Assembly: GCA_965220985.1 (NCBI GenBank) | Contig: OZ244854.1 | Location: forward strand, 620,001-684,000 | DNA: 64,000 bases | Direction of reading: 5' to 3' | Source of the DNA: JAPPHA01 sp965220985 | GTDB lineage: Bacteria; Pseudomonadota; Alphaproteobacteria; Rhodobacterales; Rhodobacteraceae | Part shown: positions 44,116-54,277 of the stretch, one piece after another | Numbering within the stretch: position 1 is the stretch's first letter | How the letters are laid out: each line of letters begins with the position of its first letter | Made by a program: the position numbers and the translations under genes | Notes under the pieces: generated by a model | The model's input: only the letters and a program-made list of their open reading frames with translations | Told to the model about the DNA's origin: nothing | The model's database searches: none

Positions 44116-47100
44116 ATGAACACGTTCAGCACGCATGGGCATCTCACGACCAACCATTGGGGGTCGGGGCGTGTGCATTTGCGAGACGGGCGCATTGTCT
44201 CGGTTGAGCCGGATCCGATCGACCCCGCGCCCTCGCCAATCAACGGAAACATCCCTGACGGTCTGAACGGTCCCGCGCGCATCCTCAGACCCGCCGTCCG
44301 AAAGGGATGGCTCGAAGGTGGTCACGGACCCGCCGACGGACGACGCGGGCGGGATCCGTTCGTCGAGATCGGATGGGACCGCACACTCGACCTGCTGGCT
44401 GCCGAAATCAATCGCGTTCGCAAAACCCACGGCAATGAAGCCATTTTTGCAGGCTCATACGGTTGGGGCAGCGCTGGCAGGTTTCATCACCCCCAAAGCC
44501 AGTTGAAGCGATTCCTCAACACGCTCGGCGGCTTTGCCTATTCGAGAGGAAACTACTCCTACCATGCGGCACTGGTGCTGATGCCGCACATCGTGGGCAA
44601 TTTTCGTCACCACGTGATCGAAGCCACGCGCCTGTCGACGGTAGCCAAGCACGGCGAGCTTGTTGTCGCTTTCGGCGGCTTGCCGTTGCGGGCAACCCAG
44701 ATTTCCGACGGCGGCATGGGACCGCATCTGTTTGCGCGGGAAGTACAAAACTGCGTGCAGGCGGGCGTGAAATTTGTCGGCCTGACCCCGCTGAGACAGG
44801 ATCTCGACCCGGCATTGAAGGCCGAATGGCTGGCACCCCGACCTGGAACCGATGCCGCCGTGATGATGGGGCTGGCGCACACGCTGATGACGGAAGGCCT
44901 GCACGATCGCGAGTTTCTGGAGCGCTACACGGTCGGGTTCGAACGGCTGGAAGCCTATCTCAATGGCACCACGGACGGCACCGCCAAGGACGCGCGCTGG
45001 GCGGCTGAGATCTCAGGCATCCCCGCGCAACGGATCCGCGACCTCGCGAGGGAAATAGCCACGAGCCGCACGCTTCTCACCTGCACGGCATCGCTTCAAC
45101 GCGCGGACTGGGGCGAACAACCGCTGTGGATGATCGTGGCGCTGGCGGCGATGCTGGGGCAGATCGGACTGTCTGGCGGCGGCTACGCCATCGGTTACGC
45201 GGTCAACGGCTCGGTCGGCGTCGGCAATCGACCCTTCCGGCCCGGAGTTCTGCCTCAGGGACAAAATCCCGTCGATGCCTGCATCCCCGTCGCAATGATC
45301 GCCGAGATGTTGCTGAACGGCGGCGGGAATTATGAGTTCAACGGTGCCGTCCACCAGTTCCCGAACGCGCGCATGGTCTGGTGGGCCGGAGGCAATCCGT
45401 TCCATCATCATCAGGATCTGAATCGCCTGCACAGGGCGTTTCAGACACCGGACACGATCGTCGTCAACGAAATCGGATGGACGGCAACCGCGCGACACGC
45501 CGACATCGTCTTGCCGGCTGCTGCACCAGAAGAGCGTCGGGACCTCGCGGGCGGGCGGCAGGACAACTATCTGATCCCCTGTCCACGGATCGTCGAGCCA
45601 CCGGGCGAAGCCAGAACCGAATTCGAAACCTACTGCGACCTCGCCCAACGCCTTGGAACCGAGGAGGCCTTCACCGAAGGCAAAAGCGAGGAGGACTGGC
45701 TGGTTGAATTGTGGGCAACGACCTGCGAGGCGGCAAAGTCAAAGGGCGTCGTCCTGCCCGATTGGGAGACCTTCATGGCGGGCGACATGATCGAGTTGCC
45801 CGACACGATGACCGATCAGGTCTTCCTCGACCGCTTTCGGGCCGACCCGGAGGCCCACCGCCTGCCCACACCGAGCGGACGCATCGAATTGTGGTCCGAG
45901 GTGATCGAAGGGTTCGGTTACGACGATTGCCCGGGCCATCCAGTCTGGCTTCCCCCACGGGGACTCAGCGATGGGCTCGATGAGCGGTTCCCGCTGGCCA
46001 TGCTCTCTGGTCAGCCGGGGACACGGCTGCATTCGCAGTACGACTGCGGAAAGACCAGCACGGACGCCAAGATCAATGGACGCGAGCCTGTCCTGATCAA
46101 TCCGAGCGATGCCTCGGCTCGCGGGATCAAGGACGGCGACATTGTCGAGATCGTCAGCGACAAGGGACAGTGTCTGGCTGGGGCACGGCTGACCGACGAC
46201 ATTGCAGCCGGTTGCGTTTTTCTCTGGACCGGCGCCTGGTGGGATCCCGATTTCTCGCACCCTGACTGGCGGGACCGACACGGGAATCCCAACACGCTGA
46301 CCCACGATCTGCGAACTTCGCGATTGAGCCAGGGTCCGGCATCGCACTCGGCCTTTGTCGAGGTGCGGACGCTCGATGGTCCCTTGCCGGAGGTCGAGGC
46401 ACACGGACCGCCCCTCTTCGACGACGAAAACCAATCGGCGACGCCCGATCGTGCCGGAAAGAAATCCGTGAAGCTGGACAGCACGCTGTCAAAGGGCTTG
46501 CGAATTCTGGAAACGCTCAGCGCAACGAAGGGAGCGAAGGGCGTGTCGGAACTCGCGCGGGAACTCGAACTGACCAAGTCGACGGTGTTTCGCCTGCTGC
46601 AGACATTGTCCGCACTGGATTACGTCAGGACCACCGAAAACAAGCAGTATGCGGCGACTCTCAAGACATGGCAGGTCGGCCGTTCCGTTGTCGACAATTT
46701 CAACCTGCGCGAACTGGCATCGCCGGACATGCAACACCTGTCTTCGGAAACCGGTGAGGCGATCTACTTGGCCGTCCCTGAAGGACTCGACGTGACCTAC
46801 ATCGACAAGATCGAGAGCAGGCAGCCGATCCGGTCGTGGAACCCGATCGGCGGCAGCGCGCCAATACACACTGTCGGGACCGGCAAGGCGATCCTTGCGG
46901 CGGACTACGCGAGGTACCGTCGTCAACTGGTTGGCAACTTGCCCAGGTTCACGGAACTGACGATCACCACAATTTCAGAGCTGGACAGGGAGATTGACGA
47001 CATCCGGGACCGGGGTTTCGCCATCGACCGGGGCGAGTTTCGGGAGAAGATACGCAGCTACGGCGGTGCGATTTCACTGCCGGGCGGCGCCGTGGTCGCT

Positions 47101-47214
47101 GCCATCGGGGTGTCCGTGCCTGAGACAAACCTGTCCGAGGGCGACGAGGAACGGATCGGCGACCTTGTTCGTCGTGCAGCCACGAATGTCACGAGAAGAC
47201 TGGCCAGAAACTGA
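44116..47214 (+). CDS. BisC/DMSO-reductase-type molybdoenzyme fused to an IclR-family transcription regulator
   Basis: 1032 aa in one uninterrupted frame from ATG 44116. Residues about 1-770 are a bis-MGD oxidoreductase of the BisC/TorA/DorA type: HWGSGRVHLRDGRIVSVEP at the start without the Cys cluster motif for Fe-S, the Mo-ligand Ser148 in GNYS, WWAGGNPFHHHQDLNRL near 430 and the C-terminal MGD-binding domain. There is no Tat signal, so it is cytoplasmic like BisC. Residues about 787-1032 are a full IclR protein: a winged helix (STLSKGLRILETLSATKG, GVSELARELELTKSTVFRLLQTL) and the GAF-like effector domain (GEAIYLAVPEGLDVTYIDKIES, GTGKAILA). A GTG at 46468 could start a separate IclR. It follows an amino-acid transporter. 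Substrate and effector are unknown. Confidence 0.9.
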   Translation: MNTFSTHGHLTTNHWGSGRVHLRDGRIVSVEPDPIDPAPSPINGNIPDGLNGPARILRPAVRKGWLEGGHGPADGRRGRDPFVEIGWDRTLDLLAAEINRVRKTHGNEAIFAGSYGWGSAGRFHHPQSQLKRFLNTLGGFAYSRGNYSYHAALVLMPHIVGNFRHHVIEATRLSTVAKHGELVVAFGGLPLRATQISDGGMGPHLFAREVQNCVQAGVKFVGLTPLRQDLDPALKAEWLAPRPGTDAAVMMGLAHTLMTEGLHDREFLERYTVGFERLEAYLNGTTDGTAKDARWAAEISGIPAQRIRDLAREIATSRTLLTCTASLQRADWGEQPLWMIVALAAMLGQIGLSGGGYAIGYAVNGSVGVGNRPFRPGVLPQGQNPVDACIPVAMIAEMLLNGGGNYEFNGAVHQFPNARMVWWAGGNPFHHHQDLNRLHRAFQTPDTIVVNEIGWTATARHADIVLPAAAPEERRDLAGGRQDNYLIPCPRIVEPPGEARTEFETYCDLAQRLGTEEAFTEGKSEEDWLVELWATTCEAAKSKGVVLPDWETFMAGDMIELPDTMTDQVFLDRFRADPEAHRLPTPSGRIELWSEVIEGFGYDDCPGHPVWLPPRGLSDGLDERFPLAMLSGQPGTRLHSQYDCGKTSTDAKINGREPVLINPSDASARGIKDGDIVEIVSDKGQCLAGARLTDDIAAGCVFLWTGAWWDPDFSHPDWRDRHGNPNTLTHDLRTSRLSQGPASHSAFVEVRTLDGPLPEVEAHGPPLFDDENQSATPDRAGKKSVKLDSTLSKGLRILETLSATKGAKGVSELARELELTKSTVFRLLQTLSALDYVRTTENKQYAATLKTWQVGRSVVDNFNLRELASPDMQHLSSETGEAIYLAVPEGLDVTYIDKIESRQPIRSWNPIGGSAPIHTVGTGKAILAADYARYRRQLVGNLPRFTELTITTISELDREIDDIRDRGFAIDRGEFREKIRSYGGAISLPGGAVVAAIGVSVPETNLSEGDEERIGDLVRRAATNVTRRLARN

Positions 47215-47683
47215 TCGAACGACTGCGGGTGTCATGTTTTCACGATTGATTTCAAGGCTTCGACCGGCAGTCGACGACGAGCGAAGCCGGCATGAACGCA
47301 GCAAGCTGCAGTCGGGGCACGGCAATTGCGGCCAAGCAGCGCGGGCCCGGCCAACCCTGTTCGCCAGCAGAAGAGGCAAAAGCTCTCGCCGCCTGAGACG
47401 CGCCCAGAAAGCCGAAGTATTCGGGCCGCATGCGTTTCGGAGCGCCACAGCCACCAAATTCACCTGGATCAGAGGCGCGCCCGTCGAAACCGCTTGCGCT
47501 CACCGGGATACCGCGAAAGTGATGCTCAAATGGGCGCGTCAGACTCTCGCCCAAATTGCCGCGCTACACACTCTTTGCGTCGCCACGCGAAAATTCTGAG
47601 AGCATCGAGGATCAGATGCGTCAATGGAGCCAGATCAACCATGATGATTGCAACAAAGAATTGACCGGTTGCCGGAGAATTCC
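47215..47683. other. Intergenic region with no supported gene
   Basis: 469 bases between the molybdoenzyme-IclR fusion and the family 8 glycosyltransferase. A basic 120-codon plus-strand frame (about 47234-47599) matches nothing I recognise and has no convincing ribosome site. Confidence 0.4.
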
Positions 47684-48631
47684 ATGATCCATGTCGTCTA
47701 CGGGACCAACGACCGCTACTTGCCTCCACTGCTGGTCAGCCTGCACTCGATTCTCAGAACAACTGAGGAAACCGTCACGGCAACCATATTCACGGTCGGG
47801 CCGGACAAGGAGATCCGCCGGCACATCGAAAGACTGTCGGAATGTTTTCCGAAACTCGAGCTCAACATCCGCGAATTCAAGCCCGAGGGTCTGGGTGAAT
47901 TCGAAGACTCCGCGCTTGGAGACCGGTACTCGATGGCATCGACGGTTCCGATGTTCCTTCCTTGGCTGGAGAATGGCAGGTGCCTGTTTCTCGATGCGGA
48001 CACGCTCATCAGGCATGATATCTCCGAACTCTATCGAACCGACCTCCATGGCTGCCATATCGGAGCCTGTCTGGCGCCTAACATGGCGATCTCGCACAAC
48101 AAGTATTTCTCTTTCAGCCTCGGATCCCTGGCAACGCCGGGCCGAAGCCGAAGGCGGCGAGCGGAGTTTCAGGCGATGGCCGACGACACCGGATTTTCGC
48201 ACGAGGAATTGAAGACGCAGTACTTCAACTCCGGGGTCATGCTCATGGACAATGACGCAATCCGGGAAGCCGACCCGTCAATGGAGTCGATGAACCAGAC
48301 CGCCTCGCAGCATCTCCTGACCCGGTGGGCGGACATGGGCGTGCTGAACGCGTATTACAAGAACCGAACGCATTTTCTTGATCTCAAGTGGAACGTCAGC
48401 AAGGACTTCCTGCCTTTGAACTCTCTTTACGCGCCGGCCGAACTCTGGAGCGAAATCGTGTCAGCAGGCAAGGACCCCGGCATCTTGCATTACACCAGCA
48501 TCTTTGCGCGGCGATCATGGCGATGGAGCTGGCACAGGTCCCGAAAGCGATATCGTCTGTATCGAAAGGCATGCAAGGACCTGGAAATCGACACGGGGAT
48601 CCCGGTTCTTGATCTGTTTGAGGAACGATAG
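47684..48631 (+). CDS. Family 8-type glycosyltransferase
   Basis: 315 aa from ATG 47684, with GGAG 6 bases upstream. The start MIHVVYGTNDRYLPPLLVSLHSIL and the DxD in CLFLDADTLIRHDISELY near residue 105 define the GT-A retaining GT8 (LPS glucosyl/galactosyltransferase-like) fold. YFNSGVMLMDNDAIRE near 180 and a late HYTS near 270 are further family marks. The basic C-terminus (RRSWRWSWHRSRKRYR) suits membrane-surface work. It is a lone glycosyltransferase outside the main glycan cluster. Sugar and acceptor are unknown. Confidence 0.85.
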   Translation: MIHVVYGTNDRYLPPLLVSLHSILRTTEETVTATIFTVGPDKEIRRHIERLSECFPKLELNIREFKPEGLGEFEDSALGDRYSMASTVPMFLPWLENGRCLFLDADTLIRHDISELYRTDLHGCHIGACLAPNMAISHNKYFSFSLGSLATPGRSRRRRAEFQAMADDTGFSHEELKTQYFNSGVMLMDNDAIREADPSMESMNQTASQHLLTRWADMGVLNAYYKNRTHFLDLKWNVSKDFLPLNSLYAPAELWSEIVSAGKDPGILHYTSIFARRSWRWSWHRSRKRYRLYRKACKDLEIDTGIPVLDLFEER

Positions 48632-49258
48632 GCGCAGGCCTCTGCACAGTCCGTGGGTCCACGAACACGAAATTGGCAGCCGGTTGCCAGATCATGTTCC
48701 GCAATCGCTATTGTCCGTGATCGCGTGCGAACGGGAGTCAACTGACATCCTCCGAAACACAAAAGGATTCCAACAGGTCATCTGCCCCCCGAACAGTGGC
48801 TCCCAATGCGAGTGGCTTCTGGAGTTGAGCGAAACCGCTCGATCCCGGTATTCAAGGAACAGGCGACACTTGCATGGAAACCGGATGCCTCCATGGCGCC
48901 TCGGTGGCCACGACGGTCTTTTGCACGGAGGCAGTGCATCGCCCAATTCGAAGGTGCTGAAAAAACTACGGCTATCTGTGGATTCCTCAATCATTTTCCA
49001 TCCCGGTCAGCAGATGAACGCAATCATGCAACCCGGCAGCAGGATCACGCTTCAGAACAGGCAATCGCCAACGACACATGCTTTGCATCGGCAGCAACGT
49101 CCTGCGGCCACTTCAGAGACTCGCGGCATTCGGAGTCTGACCGCCGTGTTTTGTCATCTGGTACGCACGTTCGCATATTGACGCAGAATTGAGAATCCAC
49201 GAACGTCGCGGCGGTGCAAACTCATGGATTGTCGGCAACAACCGAAGGGGGGCAGGTC
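48632..49258. other. Intergenic region with no supported gene
   Basis: 627 bases. Frames of up to about 225 codons run through, but none shows a family motif. It should hold the promoter of the oxidase-HyuA-HyuB genes. Confidence 0.4.
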
Positions 49259-50521
49259 TTGGTTCAGAGCAATCCCGTCTCGCTATGGGACACAACGGCA
49301 GTCGAAGCCGAGATCGACAACCCGCTCGATGGAGATTCAACCTGCGATGTCGCAATCGTTGGCGGCGGTTTCACCGGTCTCTCCACGGCGCTTCACGGCG
49401 CGCAGAAGGGACTCGACTGTCATGTTTTGGAAGCCAAGACCATCGGTCATGGCGGTTCGGGACGCAATGCTGGACTGGTCAATGCCGGGCTCTGGATGCC
49501 TCCAAGCGAGGTGTACGAGAAACTCGGAACGACGACCGGCACAAGGCTGGTCGCCACTCTCGGAGACATGCCGGAGTACGTGTTCTCGCTGATCGAGAAG
49601 CACCAGATCCGATGCGAAGCGACCCGTCGCGGCACCATTCACGCAGCGCATGCGCCTTCGGGGTTCGAGAACCTCAGTCAACGAGCCGAAGCCTGGCAGG
49701 CGCTCGGCGCACCAGTCGATCTTCTGGACGCTGAGGAAACCGCGAATTTGACCGGCACCCGCAAATATGTCGGCGGTCTGCTCGACCACCGGGCGGGAAC
49801 CATCAACCCGATGGGCTACACCCGCGGATTGGCGAGAGCCGCACTCGGAGCCGGAGCCCGAATATCGACGGGCGTGCAGGTCACGGGACTCGCCCCTGCC
49901 ATTGACGGCTGGAAAGTGTCCACAGATCGGGGCACGATCAGCGCCAACCGTGTGGTGATCGCGACCAATGCCTATTCGGACGACTTGTGGCCTCTTCTCC
50001 GCCAAACCTATACAGTCATTCACTATTTCCAGGTCGCAACCGATCCGCTCGGCGAGCGTAGTGCCGGAATCCTGAAAGGCGGACAGGGACTCTGGGATAC
50101 CGCGCCAATCATGACCTCCGTGCGAAAGGACGCCTTCGGTCGTCTGATCGTGGGCTCAATGGGGACGGTCCTGGGGTCTGTCAGCCGTCGCTGGGCAGCA
50201 AAGCGCTTGAACCGGCTGTTTCCGGATCTTGGCCCCGTGAGTTTCGAAACCGCGTGGCACGGCCAGATCGCGATGACGCCGGATCACCTGTTTCGCATCC
50301 ATCGACTGGCCGACGGGCTCTACACGCCCATCGGATACAACGGCCGCGGGATCACGACCGGAACGATGTTCGGGCAGGCCCTCGCGGAACTGTTCACCGG
50401 TGCCGACGACGAGACTCTGCCGGTACCGATCAGCGAACCGTCGTCTGTTCCGGCCCGAACGCTGAAGACCGGTTTTCTGCGCATGGCACTCGCGGCCAAT
50501 CAATTCGTTCGGAGCTTGTGA
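49259..50521 (+). CDS. FAD-dependent amine/amino-acid oxidase of the DAO family
   Basis: 420 aa from a TTG preceded by AAGGGGGG; an in-frame GTG 15 codons upstream is possible. The dinucleotide fold VAIVGGGFTGLSTALHGAQKGLDCHVLEA is at about residues 31-60 and HGGSGRNAGLVNAG near 65. The C-terminal FAD-binding segment YTPIGYNGRGITTGTMFG is near 370. The layout resembles gamma-glutamylputrescine oxidase (PuuB/OrdL) and sarcosine-oxidase-like flavoproteins. The next gene starts 1 base after this stop, so this oxidase works with HyuA and HyuB on an N-containing compound. Confidence 0.85.
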   Translation: MVQSNPVSLWDTTAVEAEIDNPLDGDSTCDVAIVGGGFTGLSTALHGAQKGLDCHVLEAKTIGHGGSGRNAGLVNAGLWMPPSEVYEKLGTTTGTRLVATLGDMPEYVFSLIEKHQIRCEATRRGTIHAAHAPSGFENLSQRAEAWQALGAPVDLLDAEETANLTGTRKYVGGLLDHRAGTINPMGYTRGLARAALGAGARISTGVQVTGLAPAIDGWKVSTDRGTISANRVVIATNAYSDDLWPLLRQTYTVIHYFQVATDPLGERSAGILKGGQGLWDTAPIMTSVRKDAFGRLIVGSMGTVLGSVSRRWAAKRLNRLFPDLGPVSFETAWHGQIAMTPDHLFRIHRLADGLYTPIGYNGRGITTGTMFGQALAELFTGADDETLPVPISEPSSVPARTLKTGFLRMALAANQFVRSL

Positions 50522-50522
50522 G

Positions 50523-52619
50523 GTGCCAGCCACGCCGGAACCGTCAATTCGCGTTGGTGTCGATATCGGGGGCACCTTCACCGATGTGGCACTGACGCAT
50601 CCAGGCGGGATTTCCACCGGCAAGGTGCTGACGAGTCACGGCCAGCCCGAACAGGCGATCATCGATGCGATACGCATGGCAGCAGATGACGCCGGAATTG
50701 CGCTTGGTCGAATCGGGCAGGTCATTCACGGAACGACGCTTGTCACCAACGCGCTGATCGAACGGCGTGGCGCGAAGCTGGCGTTTGTCACCACCGAGGG
50801 GTTTCGGGACGTGATCGAGATGCGTTCTGAAAGCCGTTTCGAACAGTACGACCTGAACATCGTTCTTCCGCCGCCGCTGGTCGACCGGGAGCACCGATTC
50901 ACTGTCAATGAACGGGTGGCTGCCGACGGTTCGGTTCTTCTTGCGCTTGATGCAGAAGAAGCCGAAGCGCTTGCGGAGCGGATCATCGGGGGCGGTTACG
51001 AGGCGGTCGCGATCGGCTTCATGCACGCCTATGCCAATCCGGCACACGAGCGAATGATGGAAGCCGCGCTGAGGAAACGCGCTCCCGAACTGCCGGTCGC
51101 GATCTCGTCGGTGATCGCGCCGCAAATGCGGGAGTACGAGCGCTTCAACACGGTGATTGCCAACGCATTCGTTCAACCGCAGATGGCCGGGTACCTCGGG
51201 CGGTTGGTGCAACGATTGCGTTGCGAAGGAATCGAAGCGCCCGTGTTCATGATGCACTCCGGCGGCGGACTGATTTCTATCGAGACAGCAAGCATCGAAC
51301 CCGTGCGACTGCTGGAGAGCGGGCCGGCCGGAGGGGCCATTCTCGCAGCCGATCTCGCCGTGACACACGGAATCGACAAATGTCTCAGCTTGGACATGGG
51401 TGGGACGACCGCGAAAATCTGCCTGATCGAAAACGGGCGACCGAAGACTGCCAGCCGTCTTGAGGTGGCACGGAGCGACCGGTTCAAGAAGGGTTCAGGC
51501 ATGCCGGTCTCGACGCCCGTGGTCGAGATGGTAGAGATCGGCGCCGGAGGCGGATCGATCGCGTCGGTCGATGCGATGGGGCGGATTCAGGTCGGACCCC
51601 AGTCGGCAGGATCGGAGCCGGGCCCCGCTTGCTACCAGCGTGGGGGAGAGGACCCCACGGTGACGGACGCCAACCTGGCGCTCGGTCGCCTGGATCCGGA
51701 GAATTTCTCGGGCGGAAAGATCCCCCTCTCGGAGGCGAGAGCCGAAACCGCACTGGAGTCGCGCCTCGGCGGCACACTGGATCTGTCCGTCGCGGACGCG
51801 GCCTTCGGCGTCACCGAAATGGTCGACGAGAACATGGCCAACGCAACGCGGGTCCACGCTGTCGAGAACGGCCGCGACATCGCTCAGTTCACGATGATTG
51901 CCTTCGGGGGTGGCGCCCCGCTGCACGCCTGCCGGCTGTGCGAAAAACTCGGGATCGACCGGTTGATCATTCCGCCAGGTGCTGGCGTGGGCTCGGCGAT
52001 CGGTTTCCTGAAGGCGCCGTTTTCCTATGAGGCAACGCGAGGCCTTTTCATGCGCTTGGGCGATTTCGATGCCGAAGCGGTCAATGCGGCAGTTTCGGCG
52101 ATGGAAACGGAGGCACGAGCATTCGTGGCAGAGGGTGCAGGGGACCAGGCAACGGACATCAAGCTGACGGCCCAGATGCGATATGTGGGCCAAGGCTGGG
52201 AGATTCCCGTCACTCTCGACCATCTGGAGTTCGCCGACACAGATGTTCCGATGATTCGAGCGGCATTCGAGGACGCTTACCGGACACTTTTAGGTCGCAT
52301 CATCGACGATCTGGAGGTCGAGATCACCAACTGGTCGCTGAGCGTCGCGAGCCGATTGCCGGACCGCGCGCCACTTCGAACACTGGGGATGTCCCGGAAG
52401 TTCGAGGGCCTCGAGACGCGATCATTCTTCGATGCTGCCTTGCGAAAGGATGTCGATGCCCAAGTGATCGAACGGACCGCAATGACAGCCGGCACACGAG
52501 TCGATGGGCCCGCCGCGATCATCGAGGACGAGACCTCGACCATCGTCACCAGCGCCTTTTTTGCGATCGGCCAGTCCGACGGCTCGATACTTGTTCAGCG
52601 CAAGGGGGACGTGTCATGA
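50523..52619 (+). CDS. hyuA: Hydantoinase/oxoprolinase subunit A (HyuA family)
   Basis: 698 aa from GTG 50523. The actin-like ATPase motif RVGVDIGGTFTDVALTH is at residues 8-24 and HGTTLVTNALIERRGAKLAFVTTEGF near 70. Further family blocks are MHSGGGLISIETA near 245, LDMGGTTAKICLIENGRP near 290 and GGGSIASVDAMG near 340. The family hydrolyses cyclic amides (hydantoins, 5-oxoproline, N-methylhydantoin) or carboxylates ketones, at the cost of ATP, with HyuB. The gene overlaps hyuB (ATGA). Confidence 0.93.
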   Translation: MPATPEPSIRVGVDIGGTFTDVALTHPGGISTGKVLTSHGQPEQAIIDAIRMAADDAGIALGRIGQVIHGTTLVTNALIERRGAKLAFVTTEGFRDVIEMRSESRFEQYDLNIVLPPPLVDREHRFTVNERVAADGSVLLALDAEEAEALAERIIGGGYEAVAIGFMHAYANPAHERMMEAALRKRAPELPVAISSVIAPQMREYERFNTVIANAFVQPQMAGYLGRLVQRLRCEGIEAPVFMMHSGGGLISIETASIEPVRLLESGPAGGAILAADLAVTHGIDKCLSLDMGGTTAKICLIENGRPKTASRLEVARSDRFKKGSGMPVSTPVVEMVEIGAGGGSIASVDAMGRIQVGPQSAGSEPGPACYQRGGEDPTVTDANLALGRLDPENFSGGKIPLSEARAETALESRLGGTLDLSVADAAFGVTEMVDENMANATRVHAVENGRDIAQFTMIAFGGGAPLHACRLCEKLGIDRLIIPPGAGVGSAIGFLKAPFSYEATRGLFMRLGDFDAEAVNAAVSAMETEARAFVAEGAGDQATDIKLTAQMRYVGQGWEIPVTLDHLEFADTDVPMIRAAFEDAYRTLLGRIIDDLEVEITNWSLSVASRLPDRAPLRTLGMSRKFEGLETRSFFDAALRKDVDAQVIERTAMTAGTRVDGPAAIIEDETSTIVTSAFFAIGQSDGSILVQRKGDVS

Positions 52620-54277
52620 GTCGGGCGGTTGACCATTCGATCATGTGGAACAGACTGATCGCGGTGGTCGAGGAACAAGCGACGACCCTGGTCAGAACGG
52701 CCTTCTCCACATCAGTCCGCGAGGCGGGTGACCTCTCGGCAGGCCTGTTCGACCGACACTGCCGGATGATGGTGCAGGCGGTGACCGGGACGCCTGGCCA
52801 CGTGAATTCCATGGCCGAAAGCGTCTCGCATTTCGCCCGCGAGATCGGTGACGGAAACATCCATGACGGCGATGTCTTCATCACCAATGATCCTTGGATG
52901 GGAACCGGACACCTCCACGACATCACGGTGGTCACGCCTGTCTTTCGGGCGGGACAGCACATCGGCTACTTCGCCTGCACCGCCCACGTCGTCGACATCG
53001 GCGGACGCGGGTTCGGGCCCGACGCCAACGACGTTCACGAGGAAGGACTCCTGATCCCGATTTCGAAATTCGCCGAACGTGGCGAGTTGAACGCCGAGTT
53101 GATCAGGATCGTGCGCGCCAATGTCAGGACACCGGATCAGACCGTGGGCGACATATTCTCGCTGGCGGCCTGCAACGAGGTGGGCAATCGGCGTCTGCAG
53201 GACATGCTCGACGAATTCGCGATGGACGACCTCGAGGAACTCTCGGAATTCATCATGAAGGCGAGCAGGCGGGCGACGCAGGAAGCGATCGCCAGGCTGC
53301 CATCGGGCACCTATCGCAACACGATGACAGTCGACGGCTACGACAAACCGATCGAGCTTGTGGTCACGCTTGACATCGACGGTCCGAATCTGAGCGCGGA
53401 TTTCGCCGGGACATCCGCGATGAGCAGGCTCGGAATCAATGTCCCCGAAGTCTACACCCGCGCTTATGCCTGTTACGGGTTGAAATGCGCGATCGCACCC
53501 GAAGTCCCGAACAACACCGCGTCGCTGGAGCCGTTTCGTGTCACAGCACCCGAAGGTTGCATCCTCGCCGCGAGACGACCCGCGCCGGTCTCTGTCCGTC
53601 ACGTGCTTGGGCACCTGATTCCCGATGTCGTTCTCGGCGCCCTGCACAAGGCGGTGCCGGGCATGGTTCCCGCCGAAGGCGCGTCTTCGCTTTGGAACAT
53701 CCAGATTTCGGCGCGTCCGGTGGATGCCGGCAGTGATCTGCCGGGCGCAGAGATCCTCATGTTCAATTCTGGCGGGACAGGTGCGCGACCCTCGCTCGAC
53801 GGGTTGAACGCGACCGCGTTTCCATCAGGTGTCTCGACGATGAGCGTCGAGGCCACCGAGCATGTCGGGCCGATCGTCGTGTGGCGAAAGGACCTCCGCG
53901 AAGGCTCCGGCGGGGCCGGCAGGACACGCGGGGGCCTCGGTCAGGTGATCGAGATCGAAGCGCACAAGGGCTACCAGTTCCATTTCAATGCCATGTTCGA
54001 CAGGGTCGATTTTCCGGCACGCGGTCGCGATGGCGGCAAGGACGGGAGCGCGGGCCGGGTCGAACTGGACGACGGTACGAAACTCAGATCAAAAGGCAGA
54101 CAGCTGGTTGAGGCCGGCAAGCGATTGCGTCTGAGTTTGCCCGGAGGCGGGGGATACGGCGCCCCTGACTTGCGCGACACGGACGCCGTGCGACGCGATC
54201 TTGCCAACGGTTACATCAGCGAGGAACAGGCCCGAACCGACTACGGGTTCGAGGAACGGGACGAGCAAGGCGCATAG
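52616..54277 (+). CDS. hyuB: Hydantoinase/oxoprolinase subunit B (HyuB family)
   Basis: 553 aa. FDRHCRMMVQAVTGTPGHV near residue 42, the core motif VFITNDPWMGTGHLHDITVVTPVF near 84, TAHVVDIGGRGFGPDANDVHEEGL near 122 and the C-terminal glycine-rich LSLPGGGGYGAPDLRD near 505 are HyuB marks. Together with HyuA it forms the ATP-dependent cyclic amidase. With the oxidase upstream, a creatinine/N-methylhydantoin to sarcosine-type route is one guess among several. Confidence 0.93.
   Translation: MSRAVDHSIMWNRLIAVVEEQATTLVRTAFSTSVREAGDLSAGLFDRHCRMMVQAVTGTPGHVNSMAESVSHFAREIGDGNIHDGDVFITNDPWMGTGHLHDITVVTPVFRAGQHIGYFACTAHVVDIGGRGFGPDANDVHEEGLLIPISKFAERGELNAELIRIVRANVRTPDQTVGDIFSLAACNEVGNRRLQDMLDEFAMDDLEELSEFIMKASRRATQEAIARLPSGTYRNTMTVDGYDKPIELVVTLDIDGPNLSADFAGTSAMSRLGINVPEVYTRAYACYGLKCAIAPEVPNNTASLEPFRVTAPEGCILAARRPAPVSVRHVLGHLIPDVVLGALHKAVPGMVPAEGASSLWNIQISARPVDAGSDLPGAEILMFNSGGTGARPSLDGLNATAFPSGVSTMSVEATEHVGPIVVWRKDLREGSGGAGRTRGGLGQVIEIEAHKGYQFHFNAMFDRVDFPARGRDGGKDGSAGRVELDDGTKLRSKGRQLVEAGKRLRLSLPGGGGYGAPDLRDTDAVRRDLANGYISEEQARTDYGFEERDEQGA

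Noticed and set aside
48504..49181. 225-codon plus-strand frame after the glycosyltransferase gene
   Set aside because: It starts inside the glycosyltransferase gene and shows no motifs or sensible composition.
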